Below are positions 44,966-55,029 of a stretch of 64,000 nucleotides of DNA, one piece after another. Numbering within the stretch: position 1 is the stretch's first letter; every line of letters begins with the position of its first letter. The stretch spans positions 62,001-126,000 of the forward strand of contig JASANH010001726.1 in the NCBI GenBank assembly GCA_030248295.1, in the 5' to 3' direction. The position numbers were made by a program, and so were the translations under genes. The DNA is from Mesodorylaimus sp. YZB2_4 (Eukaryota > Nematoda > Enoplea > Dorylaimida > Dorylaimidae). Below the pieces are notes generated by a model. That model was not told the origin of the DNA and did not search any database. It worked only from the letters and a program-made list of their open reading frames with translations.

Positions 44966-46149
44966 ATGCGAACCAGAATAAGGGTATTTCTGCTAATTGT
45001 CGCAGTCGCTGCATTGTCGCTTGTTATAAATACTGGCTCCATTTTCCAGTCCGTCTTCGATAAGTTAAAAGGTTTGAAATCAGAGGCAAGTTTGCATCAC
45101 TTTTGATTCGCCTATTCCACGAACCACGATAAGATTCTTTTCAGGACAACGACACCGACATCGACTCGAATAAGACTGTCGTGATCCTGATGTGGACGGC
45201 GTGGTTCGGACGCGGGGTAGGACATAGTCGACTTACCGAATGTCCCGATCAAAACTGCTTCCTCACTCAAAATCGATCCATATTAAACGAAAGTGACGCA
45301 GTCGTGTTTCATTCTCGCGATATAAATTGGAACGATATTCCTAAGTACCGACGACCGGATCAAGATTTTGTCTTCTTCAACATGGAGCCTCCATATCGAA
45401 CGGGTGGCGACTTCACGGAAGAATGGCGAAAATATTATTTCAATCTAACAATGACCTATCGCCGCGACTCGGATGTGTACACCCCGTATGGCTACATCAC
45501 TAAACGCCGATCACCACTGCGATACGATCTCAAAGCTCTGGCAGCAAACAAAACCAAATCAGTGGCGTGGCTTGCTAGTAATTGCCATACACCGAGTGGG
45601 CGAGAATTGGTGGCGGAAAAATTGAAGAAACTCATAGGAGTCGATATTTACGGGGCCTGCGGCGATATGAAATGCGGCGATTGTGCGGATATTTTCGAAA
45701 AACAATATAAATTTTATTTGTCCTTCGAAAATAGCCCGTGCCAAGATTACATCTCCGAGAAGTTTTTCCAGCACATTTATCGATACATCGTGCCTGTGGT
45801 TTTGGAACGTCGACATTTCGTACATTTTTGTCCAGAATACAAAAAACCGTGGCTCATCGCCGCCGACGATTTTAAACACGCCAAAGAATTAGCTCGATAT
45901 CTGCAATACTTACATCAAAATGCGACGGCCTACTACGAATATCTCAGCTGGCACGAGCACTACGAGACGGCCATGTATTTGAATTCGGATACTGGATACA
46001 TGCCTCGACAACAGTGGTGCGACCTGTGCCGACGGGTACGGAATAAGCGGAAGAAACGAGTTGTCAGAAATGTGTATGAGTGGTGGTGGAACACTGGATG
46101 CGATACTTCACACAAATTCTTTCACGATTTCTCATGGAGCTGGCCATGA
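44966..46149 (+). CDS. GT10 alpha-1,3-fucosyltransferase, copy 1 (two exons)
   Basis: Golgi type II enzyme transferring fucose from GDP-fucose to N-acetylglucosamine in glycans. Exon 1 (44966-45085) encodes a short cytosolic tail and signal anchor, MRTRIRVFLLIVAVAALSLV. Exon 2 (45145-46149) encodes the catalytic domain. Total 374 residues, phase 0 junction. The 59-bp intron begins GC (GAG|GCAAGT) and ends TTTTCAG; the only nearby GT would break the frame. Signatures: VVFHSRDINWND (acceptor side), MTYRRDSDVYTPYG, WLASNCHTPSGRELV, and the GDP-fucose motif FYLSFENSPCQDYISEKFF followed by VPVVL and paired C-terminal Cys (WCDLCRRV). All GT10 landmarks are intact, so it is probably functional. Paralogue at 50992. 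Codons are more GC-rich than in copy 2. Confidence 0.95.
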
Positions 46150-46179
46150 GGAGCAGGTTGCAGAGTGGATCCTTTTAGT

Positions 46180-46680
46180 CACTGCAAATATCACAAAATG
46201 TTTATTTTGAGCTTACAAGGGAACATTCCCAACCGTCAAGTTGAATTTGACAAAACCAAAAATTGTAATTTGCTGCTAAGATGCACAAGAAAGCTCTATG
46301 CAAAATATCAGAGGCGTCTGGCCAACTGGTCAGCAGCGGTCAGCGTCCAAAGTCCCGCGGATATTCGAATTTTTGTGTGATAAGGAGCCTGATCGTTGAG
46401 AAAAACACGCGCGGCTCTTTCCAAACTTCGCATTTGGGTTCAAGACTTTGAGTTTAGGCTTCCAGCATACAGGCTTTGGGGTTTTTTCAAAAAAGTCCAA
46501 ATGAGTTCAGATTTCGCAAGACTTTTGGTGCTGACCACCACTTAACAAGGGTCAGACTCCGCTGATACTTTGCACAGAGCTTTCTTTTGCACCTTGGCAG
46601 CAAATTACAATTTTTGGTTTTGTCAAGTTTGACTTAACAGTAATTGGCGATGTTCCTTTGTTAGTTTCATTTTGACGGCT
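46180..46680. repeat. foldback module, copy 2 of 3
   Basis: GAAAGCTCTATGCAAAATAT and CTGGCCAACTGGTCAGCAGC mirror TGCACAGAGCTTTC and GGTGCTGACCACCACTTAAC-type blocks in the right half. AAACCAAAAATTGTAATTTG mirrors CAAATTACAATTTTTGGTTT. It starts about 30 bases after the fucosyltransferase stop. Confidence 0.72.
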
Positions 46681-46907
46681 GAAAGGCCATGGTTTGGCTA
46701 CTTGCCCAATTGTGATGCAAATCGCTTATTCGCTGATTGTTTTAAAAACAGTTATAAAGTGTTAAAAAACATGAAGTCCGTGCGTGGGAGAGACCAACGT
46801 CAGTCGGATTGACGCTCCCTCCACGTGTATGCAGAAGTCACCGTGATCGCTGGAAATTTTGTTAGCTGAAAATAGAGTAAGTTCTTTACTTCCTCTCTCT
46901 TTGAAGC

Positions 46908-47777
46908 TATACTACACATAGCACGGGGGAACCTTAAAAAAGGTGAAAGTGCTGTGATATGCAGTCCAATGTGAAATACCGTTGGCATGCTTCATTTTGA
47001 TCAGATCCGTTTCATCATTTTAAAAAATGCGAAAATGGAATTTTCAGAGAAAGTTGAATTGCACGCACTTCGCGCGCTTTTGCCTCTGATGCGCAGGATA
47101 GCAGAGTACTGTAACCGCAACGATTTTCATTGACATCAGTAAAAAAAATTGGTGGGAGCTATTTTTTTTAGTTTCTTCAAGATTTTGCAACGTACTTGAT
47201 CTTATAGGTGACTTTTGAAAGAAAGTAGCGCTTTGGCCGAATATATCTTGGTCAACAATAGTGTGGCATATGTTTACATTTGCTAACGCTCCCATTTTTT
47301 GTTGGAACTGTAACGGCTCAATGGCAAGAAGATGAACCTTTAGACAATAAACTAAAAAGGAGAGGCGCGACAATTTTTGTTGACGACTGACAAATAATAC
47401 AGTACAAATAATTAAAGCTAATAGAAAATTTTGGAAATGCAGAAAAATCAAAGCAAATGTATTCCTCTTCTAAAGCATGTAAGTACTGAAAATTTTCAAT
47501 TTGTGGCACACTTTTTGCCAACTTTCGTGCAAATTTTATTCCATAAGATCGATTATGCTGTTGAGTCTCGAAGACAGAAGATGAAAAATAGTTCCCACCT
47601 TTTTTTATCAATGTCGCTTAAAATCATTGCGGTTACAGTACTCTGCTATCCTGCGCTTCAGAGGGAAAAGCGCGCGAAGTGCGTGCAATTCCATTTAGGC
47701 ATTTTTTAAAATAATGATACGGATCTGAGCAAATTGAAGTATGCCAACCTTATTTTACACGGTGACTGCATTACTTG
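46908..47777. mobile_element. TIR element, copy 2 (longer, inverted relative to 10442)
   Basis: CACGGGGGAACCTTAAAAAA, GTGCTGTGATATGCAGTCC and TGCGCAGGATAGCAGAGTAC match the complement of 10600-11005. Its right part (47580-47777) repeats the end module in opposite direction. The interior is expanded by an additional inverted segment. Right terminus truncated at about 47777. Confidence 0.75.
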
Positions 47778-47999
47778 CGTCTTTACTCGAAAGTGTCCCC
47801 TGGAAAGACAAAATTTCAATGGGGTCCAGACAGAGACTAAAGGGGACCGTTTTCAAGACAGACTCTACCGTACTGTCCAAAATATGAGTGCGTTGGTGCG
47901 TGTGTGTTTGAGTGATCCCAGGCTCTGCTTGGTTTGATTTGTGCGGTTGGTTGAATAAACGATTGGTGTTTTTTCTTGCATACCCTCATGATCAGTCAT

Positions 48000-48277
48000 C
48001 GAATCAAGACCACGATTGCAGGAGAAAGGAAGGGGGAGAGGATTGGCAAAAAGTGGTAAGCTCCTACCGGGGTGAGGGGGAAGGGCGGTAGGCAGCCAGC
48101 GGTCGACAGCAGCAACCTTTTAAATTTTTAATAACAAGAAACAGCTAGTAGTGCGCGCTCAAGCCCCGAAACCTTTTTGTCCTCTCTTCTCTTCGGGCGT
48201 TCTTTCTCTATAATGGAATTTCGAGTTCATCAAGGCCTTTATTTCTAACTGGAATGGCATTCTGAAGGATAATGTTG
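48000..48277. repeat. sequence shared with 38985-39254 upstream of the SINE B copies
   Basis: AGTAGTGCGCGCTCAAGC, CTTTTTGTCCTCTCTTCTCT and CTAACTGGAATGGCAT match the stretch before the SINE at 39255. Both loci therefore share a larger element, with the SINE as part of it or inserted in an ancestor. Confidence 0.65.
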
Positions 48278-48590
48278 GGAGGGAGTGGCTCAGCTGGTTA
48301 AGGCGCTGGTCTCTGCTCAGGTCCCTGGCTTTAGGGCAGCAGTTCTATTGCGACTGAAGATGACGGCTTAGTGCCAGTCGCTGGTCTTGTACACCAGGAT
48401 CTGGGTGACTCCCGCGGTACTGTCAAGTGGCGGACGCCCAAAGAGTGAAGAATTGCGGAAACTGGCCCCTCGAACACCAGTCGGGAAGGTCCCTTCCTTC
48501 TCGTCCCAGGACGAGTGCTGGCACAGGGTGCCCTCGTGTGGAGTGCTCCCAGTGGAGACACACAAAGAATCTCTTTAAGCCAATTTTAAA
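48278..48590 (+). repeat. tRNA-derived SINE, family B, copy 2
   Basis: GTTGGGAGGGAGTGGCTCAG head with TGGCTCAGCTGGTTAAGGCG; body GTACACCAGGATCTGGGTGA, CACCAGTCGGGAAGGTCCC and TGCCCTCGTGTGGAGTGCTC. Very like the copy at 39255. Confidence 0.72.
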
Positions 48591-48837
48591 GAAATTTTTG
48601 AAACCTCATTGGTGACTTTTCATGGCCGCCAGTGGGAAATAATTTTCTGCAGAACCCTGATTTTATGTGCAGTAATAAATACTCATCGACTAATTTGACC
48701 CTAGGAACCGGAAGGAACCTTAGGAAGCGTTTCGGATTAGGTCACTTTACCCTATGATCGCCCAACTATGCGATAACAAAAATTTTTTTTCGAAATCTTG
48801 CATGATTCTATGTATAGATTTTAAAGGGAGCAAAATC

Positions 48838-48947
48838 ATGCACTTTGGGTCGGGTCGGGTCGGGCCCGGGTCGGGCCGACCCAGGATCTGGGTCGGGTCG
48901 GGTCGGGTCGGAAGTGTTAGGCCTGGGTCGGCCGATGCTGGCCAGTT
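48838..48947. mobile_element. short GGGTCGG word array ending in CCGATGCTGG
   Basis: About nine GGGTCGG-type words are packed here, then GGGTCGGCCGATGCTGGCC, the terminus of the family at 55030-56236. Probably a solo end or tiny internally deleted copy. Confidence 0.6.
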
Positions 48948-49007
48948 TCCCTTAAAATAGTTTCAGTATTTATTGTTTTCTTATCCTCTATCATCATATT
49001 TCTTCAG

Positions 49008-49108
49008 GGTAACGTAGTGCGCGGTCCAGCAGCCTGCCCATGGATGTTTTCGATGCAAGAAGATGGTAAAGAAGTGGGAACATATGGTCATCCAGTGAGT
49101 TGCAGTAG
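49008..49108 (+). CDS. orphan coding-like exon, unrecognised
   Basis: A strong acceptor (CATATTTCTTCAG) is followed by an open exon reading GNVVRGPAACPWMFSMQEDG then KEVGTYGHP. Two donors are possible: CCA|GTGAGT after 49094 (87 bases, phase 0) or TAG|GTGAGT after 49108. The residue mix and splice sites look real. I recognise no family and could not join neighbouring exons; one weak candidate follows at about 49177 after GATTTTCAG. It may be one exon of a long-intron gene or a relic. Confidence 0.35.
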
Positions 49109-49689
49109 GTGAGTAAGCATTACTGTATTTCACATTTTGTCACTGCTATCACTCTTGCAACGGCTACAGATTTTCAGACTGAACAGCAATCAATTCACCT
49201 TCGTCCCAATATCAAGTCTAGCCCGATCCACTACCATCACAGTGCCCAGTCGTCGGTGCAATCCTGTATAATAACATACTTAAAAAACCTCCAAACAAAG
49301 GAAGGTAAATGTTTCCGCGTGAACATTACGGGCAGTTGTATAAAGCGATCTGAGGAAACATGACTCATAAGTGCCTAATTCACTAGCATCAAATCGTTAA
49401 TATTCCTCCTACAACTTTATTTCGTAATGAAAGCAGTTGTTGATGAAGGCTGCGACTGGATTATCGCTTATTGCCCAAGAAAACAGCTGGCACATGTGCG
49501 AAGTGCAGTTCTAGGCGTCCAAGAAAAAGTTGAAACTGCGACACCAAGTTTGATCACCTAATTGATGAAACCTATTCAGAAATTCAGCACCGGGTAAACA
49601 AATACCGCTCTTTCCAACTATGCCATTTTTATCGCCTTTCGTTGCAAACTGAAATTACTATGCTGCAATAAAGTCAGAGAAGTCCGCAT

Positions 49690-50065
49690 TTTTTTGTCCG
49701 CCACTGTAATTGGTAGCGAGCGAGTAGACTCGTCTCAAGTTGAATTCCCGGCGAGGGAGGTCGGTTTGTAAGCTGTAAACCCCGACTGACCTTGTACGCC
49801 AGGCTGTGGGTGGCTCGTCCGGTACCGTCGATGTGCTCCGAGTCTGAAACCAAGCGACGAGACTGTCTCGGCTCTGCAGCACTGAGGGTTCACAGACCCC
49901 CCCCCCCCCGGCCATCGTTCGCCGATGCCGATGTCTGTCCATTATGCCCTCGCCCGGAGGTGCTCTTTGTGGAGCAGACTGTGTGGCTGCTGTGAGTGCT
50001 GGTCCTCGCACAGTCGAACTTCGAAGATTTGACTGCCGGCCGCCTAGGCAAAAAAGGGCTTCAGC
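49690..50065 (+). repeat. tRNA-derived SINE, family A, copy 5 (old)
   Basis: Degenerate head (GTCCGCCACTGTAATTGGTA), altered B box (AGTTGAATTCC). The body keeps GGGAGGTCGGTTTG, GATGTGCTCCGAGT, GCCCTCGCCCGGAGGTGCTC and 3' GATTTGACTGCCGGCC. A C run lies at 49896-49909. Confidence 0.72.
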
Positions 50066-50991
50066 CCAAAAAACTACCTACTTCACCAGACTAGGTTTTC
50101 GTTGCTGCAAATTAAAGCATGTCTGGAAGATGCTACAGTCATGTGCTGGAATGCAACTTCATTGTTCCTGAAAACTAGCAGAATGTTTGACTGCTTCTCA
50201 AGTTATAGGCCTGCCAAAGTCTGTTATCACTGTGGGACTGGTTGACTTCTGCTCACGTCAGTAGTTACCAGAATCTCTGAGTCCTATTCGCTCCTTACTG
50301 AAGTTCTGGATAGCTTTCGCATTCACACTCAACTTATGGTACCTATGCTTCTTTCAAACCCAAACGGCTACAACCCTCGGCTAGATAACCATGGCGAGTG
50401 AAAGCTCATCGTCGGGTCAGCTTATGTCACGTTCCCCCTGGAGAGCATGGTCACTGCTCTATTTATCAGTAGCATTAGAGGACGTGAGTGTTCTGACCTC
50501 ACAGCAAGTCGCGGCATCATCATTTCACGATATCCTTACAAAGTTCAATTCCTTCCAGTCTACTTTGCGTGATCATATTTCTACCCCTTTCCGGCCTTAT
50601 TTCCATAGTGAGCAAATATTTGACATGTTACAAATATCAGCTCTCACGATCAGACCACTCGTCGCTCCTAATGCACCTAATCAAAGGCATATAATTTTCA
50701 ATACGTACTAGTACCATGTGTCATTCCACAAACTTCAAACTCGAGAAGAGAGATTTGATGATCGTATTATTTCCGCCCCTGTTATCCATTTTTAGTTCAT
50801 TATTTAGATATAGAAGACTTTCAATAAGGCTTTCCTAGCTCGCATCCAGTGTCCATTTTTCTTTTGAGTCCTTAGCGACGAAAGAGGACACCTGCTGAAC
50901 ACGACTCGTCCTGCTATGACTACTGCTATCTCATGCCTCACTAACTGCAAGCAACCAGAATCTGGTTCACTTCTGTCCATTCCATTTTGAA
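50066..50991. other. 5' flank of fucosyltransferase 2
   Basis: No host gene was recognised. A 106-codon frame at 50391-50711 has no motif and no splice context. Confidence 0.4.
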
Positions 50992-52293
50992 ATGAGCAAA
51001 AATTTTATGCGATACATTATTTTTCCCTCGATTAATCAGTCACCGTATTATATTCTTATTTTTCTTCTTTTAGTATCAGCCCTCCGTCAATGGCACACTG
51101 AACTTTTAACAAGCTCGTCATCGATTAGCAAGTTTTTTCAAATTAAACCATATCGAATTAATTTTACGAATTCTCAAAAGAATTATTTACGAAGGGAAAA
51201 TGATTTACTAGCTATCGAAAGTAACCAAAATTTTATTGAAGATTCAATTACAATATTGAGATGGACAAAATTTTTTGGTGAAAATTTTGAGAGTGAGGAT
51301 CTTCAATGTGATGATCTTAAACAAAAGTGTATCGTCAGCAATGATCGATCGATAAGTGATCACATCGATGCCATTGTATTCCATGCTCCAGATATAAAAT
51401 GGAGTGACTTACCACCGCATCGACAGTCGACCCAATATTATGTGTTCTTTGCGTGGGAATCGCCTTATCACACGAGAAATCAATTGAATAAAGAATGGAA
51501 AAAATCTTATTTCAATTTAACAATGACCTATCGCCAGGATTCCAGCAATTTCGCACCTTATGGGCGTGTGATAGGACGACGATCTCCCTTGAGATCTGAT
51601 TTGCGAGATCTGATTAAGAACAAGGCTCGCCCGATAGCCTGGCTGGTAAGTAACTGCCACACACCGTCCAAAAGAGAGTTGTTGGTGGTCGCCATACGAC
51701 GTTACATGCCCGTGGACATATTTGGAAAATGTGGTCGATATAAATGCATGAAAGACACGAGTGAGCAGTCCGATAATCCAAAAAAGTGTGGTCATATTAT
51801 TGAACAAAAGTATAAATTTTATCTGGCATTTGAAAATAGTCTTTGCAAAGATTACGTGACAGAAAAATTCTTTCGAAGGATACAGAGATATGTGGTGCCG
51901 ATAGTTTTAGAAAGGCAGAATTATATGAATTTGTGTCCTGAATACAAAAAGCCTTGGTTTATTGCCGTTGATGATTTTAGAAATTTGGAAGATTTAATTA
52001 AATATTTGCTGTATTTGGATTCGAACAATACTGCCTATTACGAGTATTTGAGATGGCACGAAGATTACGAAACGGTTGTGCATGTCAATTCGGACACGAG
52101 GGCTATGTCGCAGGACCACTGGTGCGGTTTGTGCAGGACTGTAGCGAAGAAAGAGAAAAGGATCCTGAAAGATATTGATAGTTGGTGGAACCAACAGGTG
52201 TGCAATTTAGGGGCGAAAATGTGTTTAAGATCAGATTTGGTCATTACGGTTCTGATATGCTGGACATGGTTTAATTGTGGAATAGCAAGCTGA
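50992..52293 (+). CDS. GT10 alpha-1,3-fucosyltransferase, copy 2 (intronless)
   Basis: 433 residues in one exon. N-terminal anchor SPYYILIFLLLVSALRQW (about 17-34), then a longer stem than copy 1. Catalytic landmarks: IVFHAPDIKWSDLPPHR, NLTMTYRQDSSNFAPYG, WLVSNCHTPSKRELL, YKFYLAFENSLCKDYVTEKF, VPIVLERQNY and WCGLCRTV. About half of the residues match copy 1 in the catalytic domain by eye. In the acceptor-side motif the Arg of HxRD in copy 1 is Pro (HAPD), which may alter acceptor use. A hydrophobic C-terminal extension, LVITVLICWTWFNCGIAS, is absent from copy 1. Codons are AT-rich. The lack of the intron found in copy 1 could reflect retrocopying or intron loss. Confidence 0.93.
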   Translation: MSKNFMRYIIFPSINQSPYYILIFLLLVSALRQWHTELLTSSSSISKFFQIKPYRINFTNSQKNYLRRENDLLAIESNQNFIEDSITILRWTKFFGENFESEDLQCDDLKQKCIVSNDRSISDHIDAIVFHAPDIKWSDLPPHRQSTQYYVFFAWESPYHTRNQLNKEWKKSYFNLTMTYRQDSSNFAPYGRVIGRRSPLRSDLRDLIKNKARPIAWLVSNCHTPSKRELLVVAIRRYMPVDIFGKCGRYKCMKDTSEQSDNPKKCGHIIEQKYKFYLAFENSLCKDYVTEKFFRRIQRYVVPIVLERQNYMNLCPEYKKPWFIAVDDFRNLEDLIKYLLYLDSNNTAYYEYLRWHEDYETVVHVNSDTRAMSQDHWCGLCRTVAKKEKRILKDIDSWWNQQVCNLGAKMCLRSDLVITVLICWTWFNCGIAS

Positions 52294-52566
52294 AGGTAGT
52301 GTAAGCTCTCATTTTAAACTCGTCATATGACATAAAATCCACTCGACACAATGTTTTACTCAAAAAGCGCACGATGAGTCAGATAAGCTGGATAATTTTT
52401 GTATTTACCTTTTCACTTCCATCAAAACATCAAAATATGGGGATGTTTGGGCGGCCTTCGTAAAAACTCATACAAAAAGAGGCATGGAAGCAAGCAAACA
52501 GAGGATACGATCAAGCATTCTTGTCCAACGCGGTTTACCTCCAGCCCTCTCTGAGCATACCAGTTA

Positions 52567-52726
52567 TAGTGTTAGAAATGACCTCAAGGTCAAGGTCAGA
52601 ATTCTGTCAAAACCCTGATTGACCGACCCCTGGTCAAAGTCAAGGTCAAGGTCAAAAAAATTTTTGGGGTCTGCTCAAGGTCAGGCTCAGGTCAGACAGT
52701 GAAAAACCCAGGTCATTGGAACACTA
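52567..52726. mobile_element. 160-bp hAT-like mini-element with AAGGTCA words
   Basis: Left end TAGTGTTAGAAATGACCT, right end the complement of TAGTGTTCCAATGACCT. It is flanked by ACCAGTTA (52559-52566) and AACAGTTA (52727-52734), an 8-bp duplication with one mismatch. Inside are five TCAAGGTCA sites (starts 52584, 52590, 52640, 52646, 52675). Nothing coding. Confidence 0.82.
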
Positions 52727-52924
52727 AACAGTTATCATAAAAGAGCGGATGCCTCATGGGTTGCAGCCGAAGCGTTGACTGCAATAAACAAGGCACTTCA
52801 CTGCTTCCCATGATCACATGCACCTGGAATATTAGCTCAGATTGGTCCGTGCCATTTACTGTATGGCAAGTGAATCGTATCGTATTCATTACGGTTGGTG
52901 AAAATATTTACTTGATTTGAATTA

Positions 52925-53620
52925 GCGTTGATACAGTTTTGGAAAAAAGATTCCGTCTCAGTTTCAGTTAACTCGATCTTAAAACATTGAGTTAACTCAG
53001 TTTAACTAAATGGTTTTGTTTTTCTGTCAAAAATTTTTTCGTGTCCAAATATGAACGCTTAGCGAACAGAAATATTCACTTTTCGTCATTCAGATACCGC
53101 CTTTTTGCATGTAAGGCTCCAAACAGTTCACAAAGAACCCTTGTCGGCCATGTCGAACTTGACACAATGAAGGATTGTTATTTGTATCAGTGCAAAAGAA
53201 TGTTCTCTGCAAAATCTTGGGCCCGTCTGACCAACTGGTCAGCAGTGGTGCGCCTGAAATCCTGCGCATTTTTTAAAGTCACCCTTCTCTGTCGGTGACC
53301 GAAACCCGAGTGTTAGAACAGCAGCTCAACGCCTAGAACCTGAAAACCGATCTTTAGAAAAAACCTTGTAAGTTTTTTCAATACTCTGTCTTGTCACAGG
53401 AATTCAAAAACTTGCAGGACTTTAGCCTCTGACCATTGCTGACCAGATGGCCAGACGGGTTCAATATTTTGCAAATAACTTGCCTTTATACCAGGGAAAA
53501 AATTACAGGCATTGATTATGCCACGTTCGAACTGACAGTCGCCAAGGCTCCCTCAGAAAAAGAAGATGCAACTTTAACAGTTGCCCTATAAAATGATTGA
53601 AATAATGAAAACTCTATTTT
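52925..53620. mobile_element. relative of the 36088 hAT-like element, with foldback module copy 3
   Basis: Left end TAGCGTTGATACAGTTTTGG, then CAGTTTCAGTTAACTCGATC words. The interior has CTGACCAACTGGTCAGCAGT mirrored by GACCATTGCTGACCAGATGG. The right side GAAGATGCAACTTTAACAGT and AAAATGATTGAAATAATGAA mirrors 36540-36595. The right terminus is missing or unrecognisable. Confidence 0.72.
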
Positions 53621-54807
53621 TCATACAGTATTTGAATTCTGCTGATTCCTTTTTGAACATGGAGGCCGCTTCGGAAACTCTTTCAATCAGCGTAATAGGA
53701 GCTGATAAGCCACTGCAATATTGCAAAGATGCGGAAATTATCTACACCGCCTGCGGCATTTTGTACAACTTCAATTCTGGTTCCAATTGCCAACGCATGA
53801 TCGATTTTTTTCCCTGCCATTCGCAATGCTGGCTTGCGAGAAAAGGCGCCTTACCAGGCTGGAAGTGGCTGATACAGCCACAATACCTTGCGCCAATGAA
53901 GCCAATTTTGATATGCGCAAATGGGAAGAGATAGGGATGGCTAGGCCACGGATGGATGGCAAATGCAAGCAAGCACTAGGCTGGCACACAGTAGTCCACG
54001 CAGGTGGGCTGGTAGGTTACTGGACGAGTAAGATAACTGCAATAGCACAAGACTCACAATCAGCAGGGGCCAGTTTCACAATGCGATCCTAATTTTAGGA
54101 CGGGTACGAATTAAGGGCTTTGTTCAGGACAGCAACTTGGGACAACGCTGAGACACCAATTTAGGACGTGTCACAATATCTGTCCCAGAGGTGTCTTATC
54201 CGTAGATTTGGGCGTGTCCTATGACAGGTCTTACCTTGTTTCACAGTAAAAAAGGATGACTTAATACATTTTAGCAGACCACAAAATTTAATGCTGGAAA
54301 TACATACGCACCTGGAAATCAACCAAAGGCTTACGATGAGGAAACGAAATTTAAGCAGGTGTATGCACGACTGATCTCAGCAACCGTGAAGACAATTGCA
54401 ATTTTCGCGAGTGGTAGAACAGAATTTTCTCGACATATCCGCAAAATAGACTCGTTTTGCAAAGACGTAGATGGTAATTGGAGATTCGGGCGGGGCCATG
54501 TACGCGGGCCTTGACTGAATTTACAGTACCAATGGGTCGAACGAAATCCGGACGCTAGCGACAACGACGGCGCAAAAATTCAGCATTACTCCCATAATAC
54601 TCTTTCAACACTTTTTTGGAAATCCAACTTTCAGCCCAGTTGGTTTTTTGGTTGGTCGGGTCATACGTGCGACTACAAGTAGCCTCGGTCAGCATGCGAA
54701 GGTGTGCAGTGAGAGCAAGGGGGACGATCTTCCTTCGGGCAAGGGGGGCGGGGGTGCTGCATTTACACTCAACGAAGTTTGAGTGAGCCGCTAGCTTTCC
54801 TTATTTC
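53621..54807. other. intergenic; possible old transposase scrap at 53640-53830
   Basis: One frame reads PLQYCKDAEIIYTACGILYN, which faintly resembles the C-terminal part of PIF/Harbinger transposases, but nothing around it supports this. TTAGGAC words recur at 54095-54240. No gene called. Confidence 0.3.
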
Positions 54808-54885
54808 GTGGCCCTGATAGCTCAGTGGTTCGGCATTGGGGTAGGTGGCATGATGACCGATCAAGCTCTATTCCTTAGAGTAAAA
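54808..54885 (+). repeat. tRNA-like sequence (SINE head or tRNA pseudogene)
   Basis: GGCCCTGATAGCTCAGTGGT has a good A box (TAGCTCAGTGG). The B-box position holds only GATCAAGCTCTATTCC, so it is degenerate. Not a functional tRNA. Confidence 0.4.
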
Positions 54886-55029
54886 AAGTGAGGTTACTTT
54901 AATTTAGATAATGCTTTAATTCGATGCTGCATAAAGTAAAAACCGTAGCGAGAGGTGTTCTTTCCAAAACAACTCACCATGCACTAAAATTTTAGAGTAT
55001 GTCACAGTAGTACCACAACCCGCATCTGT

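Noticed and set aside
45559-45879. Antisense frame of 106 codons inside fucosyltransferase 1
   Set aside because: A shadow of the conserved GT10 exon on the other strand.
53581-53934. 117-codon frame with a faint PIF/Harbinger-like LQYCKDAEIIYTACGILYN
   Set aside because: Resemblance is weak, catalytic residues are not visible and no element ends fit.
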